NCBI GenBank assembly: GCA_017442865.1 | Contig: JAFRXK010000041.1 | Location: 1 to 43,093, forward strand | Length of the DNA: 43,093 nt | Source: Lachnospiraceae bacterium | Lineage (GTDB): Bacteria; Bacillota; Clostridia; Lachnospirales; Lachnospiraceae | Direction: 5' to 3' | Shown: positions 7,101 to 14,805 of the stretch, one piece after another | How the letters are laid out: the number at the start of each line of letters is the position of its first letter | How positions within the stretch are numbered: position 1 is the stretch's first letter | The notes under the pieces: model-generated | What the model was told of the DNA's origin: nothing | What the model saw: the letters and a program-made list of their open reading frames with translations, nothing else | Databases searched by the model: none | Made by a program: the position numbers and the translations under genes

Positions 7101-8725
7101 TTTGTTGATACATATACGCCACCTGTCGCCCCGGCATACTCCTCCGCTTCAATATGGACTGTTGTCGTCTGTCCCTGCGGCTGTGTTTCAGGCTGTGTTA
7201 ATGGTGTCTGTGTCTCAGGCACTGCATCATTGCCCTTAAGCTCAATCCAGTTAATTGCATAGCCTGCCGCTGTCGCAGCTTCAAGCTTTAACGTATGGCT
7301 GCCTGCTGCAAGAGTAATTTCCGGACTTGAGAAGGTCTGGAACGTTGCAAAAGAACCGGTACTCCAGATGTCAACTACCGTTGCCAAAATTCCATCCACA
7401 TAAACATTAACCTTCTTTGTTCCTGAATATTTTATGGATGCTCTTAAATCGACAGTACATCTTCCGCCTCTTGCAACTGTTATATCATATGTTGCGCTGT
7501 CGCCCTTTGCAAAGCCTGTAATATATGATGAATTCTCGTACAGCTTCGTGCCAACAGCAACACTGCCTGTTACACTATTATAATTTTCCGCCTCAATATG
7601 TACTGTTTCAAGCGACTCCTGCACACTATTAACATTATGATTATACGAAATCTTTACTCCGTAATTACCCTCTGTCTTATTTGCTTCATCAAGACTCAAG
7701 CCGCCGTCCATCACAAAATCACCGGTTATTTTTGCAGTATTATATGAAACATTTCCTGTTCTTACAAGTGATAAATTATCGGCAAATACTGCCTTGCGAA
7801 TATTATTACCAACAATACTTACCTTGACTTCATTTGTTGTGACAAAAATATTATTAATCTCAACATTTATCATACTATCGCTTTTCTGAGTAATACTTCT
7901 TGAAGCAATAATATTATTATCGCTGTCTGTTATCATTAAAGTATAGTCTGTCAATGATGCATCATTCTGAATTCTGAAATCGCCCTTTAATGTATACATA
8001 CCAATAGGAACGTTATTTACTGTCTGATTTAAATTAAAACCGAAGCTGTTTTCAGCATAACCTACAAATGCTCCGTTTTCAACCTTTATTGCAGACCAGC
8101 CGTCTCCACCCGAATAGGCAGAATTCCAATATAGCGGCAAATAAGGCCATGCTGATTCAGTAGCACTCATATCACCATTTGTTATATAATTACTTTTTAA
8201 ATTGCCTGCATATATTTCATCAACGAAAACATCCTGCCCAGTTTCAGTATAATTGTTGTTATTCAATATAACAATACTTAAAGCCTTCACATTGCTAAAA
8301 TCAGCCTGGGCAGCGCCGTTTAAAGCCTTTTCAGCTGCATTCTGGACAAATGAATCAAATGCAAAAGCAACCTGACCGCTATAATATCCTAACGGATAGC
8401 CTGCTTCCCACACGTGATTATTTGCATCCGTGATTCTAAATAATAAAGTGTCGTTCATGCGCCCGCCTGATATCCATGCAAAAAGTGCGTCATATCCTGA
8501 AAAATCCACCCCATTCAGATTCTTCTTAAACACAAGTTCTGCACCATCCGAGCTTTTTTCATATTGAGACACCAGCAAATCGTCTGCCCCCGAATACGCT
8601 TCACCATTCTCAACAACTGTACCCTCAACAGCTTTTACAGTGTTTTCCCCATAAAACACACTGCAAAGCATACACATCAGTAACCCGATGCTAATAATTA
8701 TTTTGCCTTTTTTTATTTTCTTCAC
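4160..8725 (-). CDS. Secreted multidomain SGNH esterase-GH26 beta-mannanase with three CBM6-like modules
   Basis: This is a predicted extracellular enzyme of 1521 residues for breakdown of (acetylated) mannan. The start is a GTG at 8725 with AAGGAGG eight bases upstream, giving VKKIKKGK and then a signal peptide; an in-frame ATG 21 codons earlier lies in an AT-rich stretch without such a site. Approximate domain order: two N-terminal beta-type regions (35-190 and 190-330, unassigned, binding-module-like); CBM6-like modules at 376-505, 522-645 and 685-808, each starting H-IEAE and ending INWIELKG, separated by Thr/Gln linkers; a CARDB-like domain (865-985); an SGNH/GDSL hydrolase (1000-1210) with blocks FLGSSVTYG, QLSTND and DNIHPNATGY; and a C-terminal GH26 domain (1210-1515). 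In GH26 the predicted acid/base is Glu1373 (RPFHEMN) and the nucleophile Glu1467 (AIGECD). Deacetylation and chain cleavage in one protein is an inference. No sortase motif or SLH anchor is visible. Confidence 0.9.
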   Translation of the reverse strand: MKKIKKGKIIISIGLLMCMLCSVFYGENTVKAVEGTVVENGEAYSGADDLLVSQYEKSSDGAELVFKKNLNGVDFSGYDALFAWISGGRMNDTLLFRITDANNHVWEAGYPLGYYSGQVAFAFDSFVQNAAEKALNGAAQADFSNVKALSIVILNNNNYTETGQDVFVDEIYAGNLKSNYITNGDMSATESAWPYLPLYWNSAYSGGDGWSAIKVENGAFVGYAENSFGFNLNQTVNNVPIGMYTLKGDFRIQNDASLTDYTLMITDSDNNIIASRSITQKSDSMINVEINNIFVTTNEVKVSIVGNNIRKAVFADNLSLVRTGNVSYNTAKITGDFVMDGGLSLDEANKTEGNYGVKISYNHNVNSVQESLETVHIEAENYNSVTGSVAVGTKLYENSSYITGFAKGDSATYDITVARGGRCTVDLRASIKYSGTKKVNVYVDGILATVVDIWSTGSFATFQTFSSPEITLAAGSHTLKLEAATAAGYAINWIELKGNDAVPETQTPLTQPETQPQGQTTTVHIEAEEYAGATGGVYVSTKQYEESFYITGFAKSDSVIYNVNVADSGNYTIDLRASIKYSGTKKVNVYVDGVRVTVVDIWSTGSFATFQTFSSPEITLAAGSHTLKLEAATAAGYAINWIELKGNASAPQTQAQTEAPTQAQTETPTQAQTEAPTQSQGENAAIHIEAEDYADAYGGVYVSTKQYENSLYITGFARYDYASYNVNVADSGNYMIYLRASIKYAGTKKVNVYLDGTLVTTVDVQSTGSFATFQTFESSQVYITSGNHTLKLEAGGAAGYAINWIELKGDNYAPQTQAQTEAQTQAVTQEPTQEPTQEQTQEPTQEQTQEPTQAPETQYVPVVTGGYDLVVTNIAWGGGSISNGTPVTWTVTVRNQGDGDIPSGTIIGYQVQVDGNTGNITWCDSYSSGLKAGQSVELTCNGGSNGSTWSATNGTHTIMAWVDDVNRLTAEVNENNNTYSITLSVPASEVVTQPDSGNNIEGKTFFFLGSSVTYGSAAGGVSFVDYIAQRNNCTCVKEAVSGTTLVDTGWDSYVQRMLRGFDTNAHCDHFICQLSTNDASRQLTLGSVSNSYNLNDFDTSTIIGAMEYIICYAKNTWNCPVSFYTNTYYDSAYYQQMVNALYSIKDKWNIGIIDLWNNQDMRNISSSDYWRYMADNIHPNATGYLEWWTPVFEDYFQNFDYSAYQDDGLSAAARAKNAVLSYLNSISGSKTIIGIHNREPNSNPTSQTDHVVAITGQAPALWSGDFLYSSSDVSNRWSMIYECERQWNSGSIVQIMFHVAPPTVSVDSEKYGVDWNSGSNAICSSLSDWQWSDLITNGGGLNTAWKSRMDEYGVYLKYLQSKGVAVIVRPFHEMNQGVFWWGGRKGYNGTQALYRLTRDYFENTLGLDNLIWVWDMQDLSYDWDQYNPGENYWDVLAVDFYNGDGYTSFKYNYALGIAGSKMIAIGECDKLPTSSTLYSQPRWVFCMSWAELTFSYNNNSEIQNLYWAENVIVKNELPSFK
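6166..6290 (-). repeat. Tandem codon repeat encoding Thr/Gln/Glu/Pro linker
   Basis: Imperfect 24-base units encode TQEPTQEQ-type repeats in the mannanase, between the third CBM6-like module and the CARDB-like domain. It is probably an extended, possibly glycosylated linker, and repeat number is likely to vary between strains. Confidence 0.85.
6690..6775 (-). repeat. Tandem 24-bp repeat encoding Thr/Gln/Ala linker
   Basis: About three 24-base units encode TQAQTEAP/TQAQTETP between the second and third CBM6-like modules of the mannanase. This linker differs in sequence from the Glu/Pro linker at 6166-6290. Confidence 0.8.
6784..6938. repeat. 155-bp direct repeat in mannanase, copy A
   Basis: This segment matches 7228-7382 at 154 of 155 positions; the single difference is G6917 versus A7361. 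It encodes the C-terminal part of the second CBM6-like module, including the INWIELKG strand. The rest of the two modules is clearly more diverged, so the match points to recent duplication or gene conversion. Confidence 0.93.
7228..7382. repeat. 155-bp direct repeat in mannanase, copy B
   Basis: This is the partner of 6784-6938, 444 bases away, in the first CBM6-like module. Both copies are in frame with the same phase, so recombination between them would delete 148 codons without a frameshift. Confidence 0.93.
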
Positions 8726-8758
8726 TAGCAATACCTCCTTATTGATTTTATTATATTT

Positions 8759-8788
8759 ATTATATTTATTATTTTTTTGTTTCGTCAA
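8759..8788 (-). promoter_or_regulatory. Predicted promoter of the mannanase gene
   Basis: On the minus strand TTGACG (8783-8788), an 18-base spacer and TATAAT (8759-8764) precede the GTG start. The 9-base unit carrying TATAAT is repeated immediately downstream, giving a second possible -10. No cre site or other sugar operator was identified. Confidence 0.5.
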
Positions 8789-8846
8789 TATAGTAATTAT
8801 TACTTAATCCTTTAATTAAATATTTTCAAAAAATACTCAAAAATAC

Positions 8847-8875
8847 TTGTGATTAGTCAGAAATTTTATTATAAT
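8847..8875 (+). promoter_or_regulatory. Predicted sigma-A promoter of upp
   Basis: TTGTGA (8847-8852), a 17-base spacer and a perfect TATAAT (8870-8875) lie about 57 bases before the upp start. AAGGAG is placed correctly before the ATG. Confidence 0.75.
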
Positions 8876-8931
8876 TACTAAAAGGCATTGTTCTAATGCA
8901 AACAAATTCATAAGAAAAAGGAGACTTATAT

Positions 8932-9564
8932 ATGAATGACAACATAACAATTCTTAAACATCCACTACTTCAGCATAAGATTTCGATTTTAAGAAATAAA
9001 AACACCGGAACCAATGAATTCCGCCAGCTTGTTGAAGAAATTGCTATACTTATGGGCTACGAGGCTTTAAGCGATCTTCCTACAGAAGATGTTGAGGTTG
9101 AGACACCTATTGAAAAGTGCATGACTCCTATGCTTGCCGGTAAAAAGCCTGCTGTCGTACCGATACTCAGGGCAGGTCTTGGTATGGTAAACGGAATCCT
9201 TACCCTGCTTCCTATGGCAAAGGTCGGACACATCGGTCTTTATCGTGACCCTGTAACACATGAGCCGCACGAGTACTACTGTAAGCTTCCTGATCCTATA
9301 GAGCTTCGTACTATCTGTGTAGTTGACCCGATGCTTGCAACAGGCGGTTCCGCTATTGAAGCCATTGATTTCATAAAGCAGCGCGGCGGCAAGAAGATAA
9401 AGTTCCTTTGTATTATTGCTGCTCCTGAGGGTCTTGACAAGCTTGCAAAGGCTCATCCTGATATTCAGATTTATGTTGGACATCTTGACAGAGAGTTAAA
9501 TGAGAATGCTTATATCTGCCCTGGTCTCGGAGATGCCGGAGACAGAATTTTCGGAACAAAATAA
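8932..9564 (+). CDS. upp: Uracil phosphoribosyltransferase
   Basis: Upp salvages uracil by joining it to PRPP to give UMP. The 210-residue length is standard. The PRPP-binding loop [14 protein letters not shown] starts at residue 131, and the C-terminal uracil-binding segment [16 protein letters not shown] is intact. It has its own promoter, a good ribosome binding site and a strong terminator, so it is a single-gene unit. It is divergent from the mannanase and convergent with the M32 carboxypeptidase gene. Confidence 0.98.
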   Translation: MNDNITILKHPLLQHKISILRNKNTGTNEFRQLVEEIAILMGYEALSDLPTEDVEVETPIEKCMTPMLAGKKPAVVPILRAGLGMVNGILTLLPMAKVGHIGLYRDPVTHEPHEYYCKLPDPIELRTICVVDPMLATGGSAIEAIDFIKQRGGKKIKFLCIIAAPEGLDKLAKAHPDIQIYVGHLDRELNENAYICPGLGDAGDRIFGTK

Positions 9565-9604
9565 TTTTTCGCCGACAGATAATTTGCTTATAAAATAGAT
9601 TTTT

Positions 9605-9646
9605 CAAAAAGCAACAGGGCTGTGAAAGCAGTCCTGTTGCTTTTTG
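9605..9646 (+). terminator. Intrinsic terminator of upp
   Basis: A 14-bp stem, CAAAAAGCAACAGG (9605-9618) with CCTGTTGCTTTTTG (9633-9646), ends in a T run. The symmetrical A run means it could also stop transcripts of the convergent carboxypeptidase gene. Confidence 0.9.
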
Positions 9647-9683
9647 TAGTTCGGTCATATTAATCAGTATTATTTCCTAAGGC

Positions 9684-11174
9684 TTACATAAACAGCCCTG
9701 TAAATTTTCCTGTAAGATATTCGATATAATAATCCGGGTTAAATTCCTCCCCTGTAATATCCTTAAGGAATTCATCTGCGGTCTTCGACATGCCGTACCT
9801 GTGAACATTTTCACGCAGATATTCTCTTATCTTCTTTATATTTTTCTTCTCAAGACACTTTTCAACATTTATCTTTTTATCCATTGCCGCATAAATCTGC
9901 GCTGCAATAGCGTTTCCAACCGCATAGAACGGGAAATATCCTATGCTGCCCTGCGACCAGTGTATGTCCTGAAGTATTCCCTCTGAATATTTTTCCGGCT
10001 TCACCCCTAAATATTCTTCATACTTCTGATTCCATATTTCAGGAAGCTTTTTAACATCAAGATTGCCGTTAATAAGTTCTTTTTCTATCTCATATCTTAT
10101 AATGATATGAAGACTGTATGTCAATTCGTCCGACTCCGTCCTGATTAACGAAGGCTGCGTTCTGTTTATAGCAGTTACGAACTTGTCAATCTCAACATCT
10201 GCGAATAAACCCGGGAATTCTGCCTGAAGCTTCTCGTAAAGCGGCATCCAGAAGGCTTTGCTTCTTCCAATCATATTTTCAAACATTCTGGACTGTGACT
10301 CATGAACCGCACACGAACCGCCCTCCAGCGGCGTCATTGTTATATCATCACCTATTCCCTGCTCAAATATTGCATGTCCCGTCTCATGAATTGTTGAAAA
10401 AATCGCACTTTCAATGTTGTTCTCATAATAATGGGTAGTAATCCTGACATCATCCTTATGCAGACTTGTTGTAAACGGATGCTCGCTCTCCTGTATTACA
10501 CCCCTGTTAAAATCAAAACCTAAATATTCCGAAAGAAATGTATTGAACTTCTTCTGTTTTTCAATATCTGCAGACTTAAGCAGAAAATCACAGTCAATTT
10601 TCTTCGTAACATCACCGATATTTTTCACAAGAGGAATCAGGCTTTTCTTTAATTTATCAAAGAAATCATCCAGTCTCTCAACATCAAAGCCCTTCTCATA
10701 GTCCTTCAAAAGCACATCATAAAGCGTCTTCTCGTCAGTTCTGACATAACCTGCAAACTTCTTTTCAAATTCAACAACCTTCTCAAGATACGGAGCAAAA
10801 ATATCATAATCGTTGCTAAGCTTTGCCTCCTGCCACTTGGCTGCCGAAACTGATGTAAGCTCAGCAAACTCCCTGTACTCCTTTGAAGGAATCCGCCTGT
10901 TCTTATCTATCTCTTCTTCAAGCTTATCTAAAATCTTCGTCTCTAATTCACTGCACCTGCCTGATGCCTTTGCATTGTACACTGCCTGCGAAAGCTCGCT
11001 GCTTATAAGGCAGTTAAAATATTCTTCCGACAAAGCTCCTATTATCTTTGATGTTCTTTCCACGCTTCCGGCAGGCGCAAGCGTCTCCAGATCCCATTCA
11101 AATAACACTAACGCTGACTCTAAAGCCTTAAGCTTTTCAATATATACCCTTACTGTATCAAATTCCTTACTCAT
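9684..11174 (-). CDS. M32-family metallocarboxypeptidase
   Basis: M32 enzymes are cytosolic zinc or cobalt carboxypeptidases that trim C-terminal residues from peptides (Thermus/Pyrococcus Taq-type). The zinc motif HETGH lies at about residues 261-265 (STIHETGHAIFEQG), with the downstream family block HESQSRMFENMIGRS. The N-terminus LESALVLFEWDLETLAPAGS is also typical. The start chosen is the ATG at 11174, which has AAAGGAGGT upstream and gives 496 residues, the usual length. A longer reading is possible but would pass through a repeat element in the leader. The gene is monocistronic, ending against the upp terminator. Confidence 0.95.
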   Translation of the reverse strand: MSKEFDTVRVYIEKLKALESALVLFEWDLETLAPAGSVERTSKIIGALSEEYFNCLISSELSQAVYNAKASGRCSELETKILDKLEEEIDKNRRIPSKEYREFAELTSVSAAKWQEAKLSNDYDIFAPYLEKVVEFEKKFAGYVRTDEKTLYDVLLKDYEKGFDVERLDDFFDKLKKSLIPLVKNIGDVTKKIDCDFLLKSADIEKQKKFNTFLSEYLGFDFNRGVIQESEHPFTTSLHKDDVRITTHYYENNIESAIFSTIHETGHAIFEQGIGDDITMTPLEGGSCAVHESQSRMFENMIGRSKAFWMPLYEKLQAEFPGLFADVEIDKFVTAINRTQPSLIRTESDELTYSLHIIIRYEIEKELINGNLDVKKLPEIWNQKYEEYLGVKPEKYSEGILQDIHWSQGSIGYFPFYAVGNAIAAQIYAAMDKKINVEKCLEKKNIKKIREYLRENVHRYGMSKTADEFLKDITGEEFNPDYYIEYLTGKFTGLFM

Positions 11175-11185
11175 CTTGTACCTCC

Positions 11186-11247
11186 TTTTATTCCCGCGGG
11201 CAACGAGCCAGATAGACAAGCCTGCTGCGGGGTATTTGACTTTATGC
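11186..11247. repeat. Short copy of an interspersed repeat, in the leader of the M32 gene
   Basis: The first 25 bases (11186-11210, TTTTATTCCCGCGGGCAACG and five more) match the minus strand of 36770-36796 with one difference, and the end GGGGTATTTGACTTTATGC resembles the other end of that copy. The interior is shorter, so this looks like a deletion derivative. It lies directly upstream of the GGAGG of the carboxypeptidase gene. Confidence 0.65.
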
Positions 11248-11285
11248 TTTAAACATTATTACATTACGCTTTACAACCGCAATAT

Positions 11286-11313
11286 AAAAAGGACTGAATA
11301 AACAGTCCTTTTT
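11286..11313 (-). terminator. Intrinsic terminator after the Nudix gene
   Basis: AAAAAGGACTG (11286-11296) and CAGTCCTTTTT (11303-11313) form a perfect 11-bp stem with a 6-base loop. It separates the Nudix gene from the M32 gene, which therefore needs a promoter within 11175-11285; none is convincing by eye. Confidence 0.85.
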
Positions 11314-11378
11314 ATAATACCTCTTACAAACGGACCGGTCTAAAATGCGATTCATTTGTATTCTTAACATATTGACGA

Positions 11379-11831
11379 CTAATAATACTTCTTACTGCTC
11401 CATAAATTATCATTCTTTAATTCAAGATACTCATTGTATGCCTTTTCAAGTATCTGCTTCTCATTTTGATACTTCAGCAGATGATATGCCTCATGTATCT
11501 TGTAGTATCCCGAATCGAAGAAAAACTCTTCACGTTGCGGTTTACTGTAATAGCTGTTTGACGTCATAAGGTACCAATGAACCTCCTTTTGTATGGTATC
11601 ATTGGAAACATTGAAGGAATACTGGCTCTTGCCAATGTACTTAACAATCCTGGCCTCAACGCCGGATTCCTCCCTGACCTCTCTTAATGCAGTCTCCTCA
11701 AATCCTTCGCCCGTCTCTACAGTTCCCTTTGGTAATACCCATCCTTCGTTTTTGTTTTTAAAATTCTTGTAAAGAATAAGTATCTTACCACGAAATATTA
11801 CCACCCCGCCACAGCTAGTTGCCTCTGTCAA
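11379..11831 (-). CDS. Nudix hydrolase
   Basis: Nudix enzymes hydrolyse nucleoside diphosphates linked to another group. A complete Nudix box (GX5EX7REUXEEXGU) is visible as GTVETGEGFEETALREVREESGV at about residues 35-57. The length of 150 residues fits a single-domain housecleaning enzyme; the N-terminal CGGVVIFRGKILIL resembles Ap4A-hydrolase-like members, but the substrate cannot be read from sequence. The start is a TTG at 11831 with AGGAGGG six bases upstream. It has its own promoter and terminator. Confidence 0.88.
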   Translation of the reverse strand: MTEATSCGGVVIFRGKILILYKNFKNKNEGWVLPKGTVETGEGFEETALREVREESGVEARIVKYIGKSQYSFNVSNDTIQKEVHWYLMTSNSYYSKPQREEFFFDSGYYKIHEAYHLLKYQNEKQILEKAYNEYLELKNDNLWSSKKYY

Positions 11832-11870
11832 TGCAATCCCTCCTGTTCAAGGTGTAACTTAACTGATTTA

Positions 11871-11899
11871 AGTATACATCTTTTACAGCTCAGATTCAA
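11871..11899 (-). promoter_or_regulatory. Predicted promoter of the Nudix gene
   Basis: On the minus strand TTGAAT (11894-11899), a 17-base spacer and TATACT (11871-11876) lie about 40 bases upstream of the TTG start. Confidence 0.6.
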
Positions 11900-11954
11900 G
11901 TGTTCATTCAAATAAACAAAAATAAGATTTTACTTTTGACAGCATCGAATATTT

Positions 11955-13367
11955 TTAATCTGATGTTTCATCAAAATAAACGTCTAATATTCTCTTTGCT
12001 ATCGGCGCGGCAGTTTCACCGCCCGAACCTCCACGCTCAACTATAACACTAATTGCAATCTTTGGAGCATCTGCAGGAGCAAATGCTAAAATCCATGCAT
12101 GCGTATCATCTACATCTGAGCTAAACTGTGCAGAGCCTGTCTTCGCAGCTGCCTGATAGCTCTCACTTATAAGCCTTGCGCCTGTTCCTTCACTTACAAC
12201 AAGCTTCATCATATCCTTAATGCATGCGGCTTCATCGGCACTCATAAGCTTATCATACATCTTAGGCTCAAAATCCACAACTGTCTTACCCTTATAATTT
12301 TCAACCCTGTCAATAACGTACGGTGTCATCATAACGCCGCCATTTGCAATGGTTGCAGCAATTAACGCATTGTGCATCGGCGATATTGTCGTCTTACCCT
12401 GTCCTATTGCAGTCTGTGCAGTAACAGCATCGGAATCATCTGCAGATAATACAAACTGACTTTTTACACAGCCATACGACCCCGGTATTGTCTTATTAAA
12501 TAAAAAGTCTGAACACAAGCCTGAGAAACGCTCTTTATTGAGCGAAATACCTATATTGGAAAATGAACAGTTGCATGACTGTGCCAGTGAATGCTCCAGA
12601 TCAAGCACTCCATGAACAAGTCCTCCGTAGCAATGAACCGAATAATCCTGCATTATATTATTTTCACCTGTACAATTATATAAATAGCTTTGATAATTGT
12701 CAGGATGCTCTCTTAAATATTCAAGCGTGGTCATCACCTTAAAGGTCGAACCCGGCGCATACACACCTCTCGTCGCCTTATTTAAAAGGCAGTCATTGCC
12801 CTGGATTGAATTTATTGCCTCCCAGTCCTGTTCAATAGTATTCGGATTGAAGTCCGGCTTTGAGACCATTGCAAGTATTCTGCCTGTATCAGGCTCCAGC
12901 ACAACACATGCCCCCCTATAATCGCCCAGTGCATCATATGCCGCCTGCTGAAGCCTTACGTTAAGGGTTGTAACAATATTGTCGCCGGTACGCTTTTTCC
13001 CGCTCACATCATCCGCAATCTTCTTAAAAATGCTTTCATGCGAACTCACCATATAAAAATTACCCAGAGCTTCTATGCCAGTATAGCCCTTTTCAACATG
13101 TCCTACGCTGTGGGCAAAAAGGTTATTGTATGGATAAATTCTCTTTTCTTCGCCAAATTCATCAACAACTGTCTCTGCAAGCTTTTCGCCATCACTACTG
13201 AGTATGCTGCCTCTTACAACATGTTCAGAATATGAAGAAAGTCTTTTATTATGCGCACTGCTTATATAATCATCCTTTTTAAACAAAAGATAATTGCAGA
13301 AATATAAACCCATCATGGTGAAAATAACAACAAATATGCATATTATCACCCTAATATTTTTATTCAT
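11955..13367 (-). CDS. Penicillin-binding protein, monofunctional transpeptidase (class B-like)
   Basis: This is a membrane-anchored D,D-transpeptidase that cross-links peptidoglycan. One transmembrane helix spans about residues 5-28 and the rest is extracytoplasmic. The active-site motifs are present: Ser207 in APGSTFKVMT (SxxK), SCNCSFSN (SxN) and AAKTGSAQF (KTG, about residue 410). At 470 residues it is shorter than PBP2/PBP3 and lacks a large N-terminal pedestal and PASTA domains, more like the PbpA type. It follows a SEDS gene (126-bp gap), and SEDS-class B PBP pairs act together as glycan polymerase plus cross-linker. The ATG start at 13367 has an upstream CCTCCTTTCC complement (GGAAAGGAGG). 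Confidence 0.92.
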   Translation of the reverse strand: MNKNIRVIICIFVVIFTMMGLYFCNYLLFKKDDYISSAHNKRLSSYSEHVVRGSILSSDGEKLAETVVDEFGEEKRIYPYNNLFAHSVGHVEKGYTGIEALGNFYMVSSHESIFKKIADDVSGKKRTGDNIVTTLNVRLQQAAYDALGDYRGACVVLEPDTGRILAMVSKPDFNPNTIEQDWEAINSIQGNDCLLNKATRGVYAPGSTFKVMTTLEYLREHPDNYQSYLYNCTGENNIMQDYSVHCYGGLVHGVLDLEHSLAQSCNCSFSNIGISLNKERFSGLCSDFLFNKTIPGSYGCVKSQFVLSADDSDAVTAQTAIGQGKTTISPMHNALIAATIANGGVMMTPYVIDRVENYKGKTVVDFEPKMYDKLMSADEAACIKDMMKLVVSEGTGARLISESYQAAAKTGSAQFSSDVDDTHAWILAFAPADAPKIAISVIVERGGSGGETAAPIAKRILDVYFDETSD

Positions 13368-13492
13368 AATCTGATGCGCCTCCTTTCCTGTTATCTGATG
13401 TTGTATGTTTTAATATGTAAAAACATATTTCCTTTATCTGCATATATCTCCATGCCCTGCGAGTTATTTTATATTTGCCTGTAAATATCTTA

Positions 13493-14797
13493 TTATTTTA
13501 TACGTTTTAAATTTCCAAAGCCCTGTATCAGTCCAAACATAATAAGCAAGCTTGCAATTGAACTGCCTCCGTAGCTTATAAACGGAAGCGTAATACCTGT
13601 TGATGGTATAAATTTTATAACACCGCCAATATTTAATATGACCTGCACTGCAAATATACAGCCAAAACCCACAAGCACAAGCTTTATATATTCGGACGCC
13701 GCTCCCATTGCCATAAGCATCACCTTGATAACAAACGCAAGATAAATAAGTATAAGACAAAACGCCGTTATTCCGCCAAGCTCCTCCGCAATCGCTGCAA
13801 AAATAAAATCCTTTGTAACAATTGGTATCGTCTCAGGAATACCCTTATAGAAGCCCGAGCCCATCCAGCCGCCCGTGCCTATCGCAAACAATGACTGTGC
13901 AATCTGATATCCGTCTCCGGTAATATCCTGCCACGGATTCAGCCACACATCAACTCTTGTCTTAACATGTGCAAAGAATCTGTATGCAAAAAACGAGCCG
14001 ATTCCGACAGCAATAACTCCAAGCGCCAATATTGCAAAGGTATCAACTGCCATAAACAGCATAAACAGGTACGCGCTGCCAAGTATAAGTGACATACCCA
14101 AATCCCTTGAAAGCACAAGAATAGCTATATGAACTATCATAAAAAGAGTTCCAAGCGCAATATTGCCCTTTTTATTTTTATCCTTGAACAACCCGGCGCA
14201 CATCAAAACAAATGTTATCTTTACAAATTCCGAAGCCTGAAAAGATATCCCGCCTACAGGTATCGAAAGCTTTGCCCCTCTTTCATAATTTGCAAATACC
14301 AGTATTACGGTCAGCGCAAGTATGCCCACTATGGCGCATAATACCGCTATAACATCACTGCTCTCAAGCAATTTGACAGCCGGCGGTATAATCAATGAAA
14401 TCACGACAAACACCGCAATTATTATACAATGCTTAAAAACAAGCTCCGGATTGATTCTTTCAAGCATAATAATACCTATAGTAAGCAGCATTGACACTAT
14501 ATTTACAAGCACCATTGATGAGCTTTTGTAAGCCTTTAAAAATATAGCGTTGTACACAAGCACAAAAAAGAACTGCAGAAAATACAGGGACAGTATTCTT
14601 CCGTCAGATGTGTGCAGCGCCACGGCAATATTACCGATAAACTGCACAACAAATACACAGACAAGCTGAAGCTTCTCTGCCGTGCTATCATCCGGGTCTG
14701 TTTTTTTTGTAAAAACACTATGGTAAGCAGAAAATGTAAACACCACCATAGCAATCATAATTATATACTTTGCCGAATCAATCAATAGCTGTCCCAA
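13493..14797 (-). CDS. SEDS-family peptidoglycan polymerase (FtsW/RodA/SpoVE)
   Basis: SEDS proteins polymerise lipid II into glycan strands at the membrane. The 434-residue protein is hydrophobic throughout, with about ten to twelve transmembrane segments, and has the family signatures DLGMSLILGSAYLFMLF and, near the C-terminus, GITLPFISYGGSSIASLL. The predicted start is TTG at 14797, with AGGTGAT upstream and only eight bases from the U32 gene. The next gene is its likely class B PBP partner. Whether it serves division, elongation or sporulation cannot be decided from the window. Confidence 0.92.
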   Translation of the reverse strand: MGQLLIDSAKYIIMIAMVVFTFSAYHSVFTKKTDPDDSTAEKLQLVCVFVVQFIGNIAVALHTSDGRILSLYFLQFFFVLVYNAIFLKAYKSSSMVLVNIVSMLLTIGIIMLERINPELVFKHCIIIAVFVVISLIIPPAVKLLESSDVIAVLCAIVGILALTVILVFANYERGAKLSIPVGGISFQASEFVKITFVLMCAGLFKDKNKKGNIALGTLFMIVHIAILVLSRDLGMSLILGSAYLFMLFMAVDTFAILALGVIAVGIGSFFAYRFFAHVKTRVDVWLNPWQDITGDGYQIAQSLFAIGTGGWMGSGFYKGIPETIPIVTKDFIFAAIAEELGGITAFCLILIYLAFVIKVMLMAMGAASEYIKLVLVGFGCIFAVQVILNIGGVIKFIPSTGITLPFISYGGSSIASLLIMFGLIQGFGNLKRIK

Positions 14798-14805
14798 TTA
14801 ATCAC

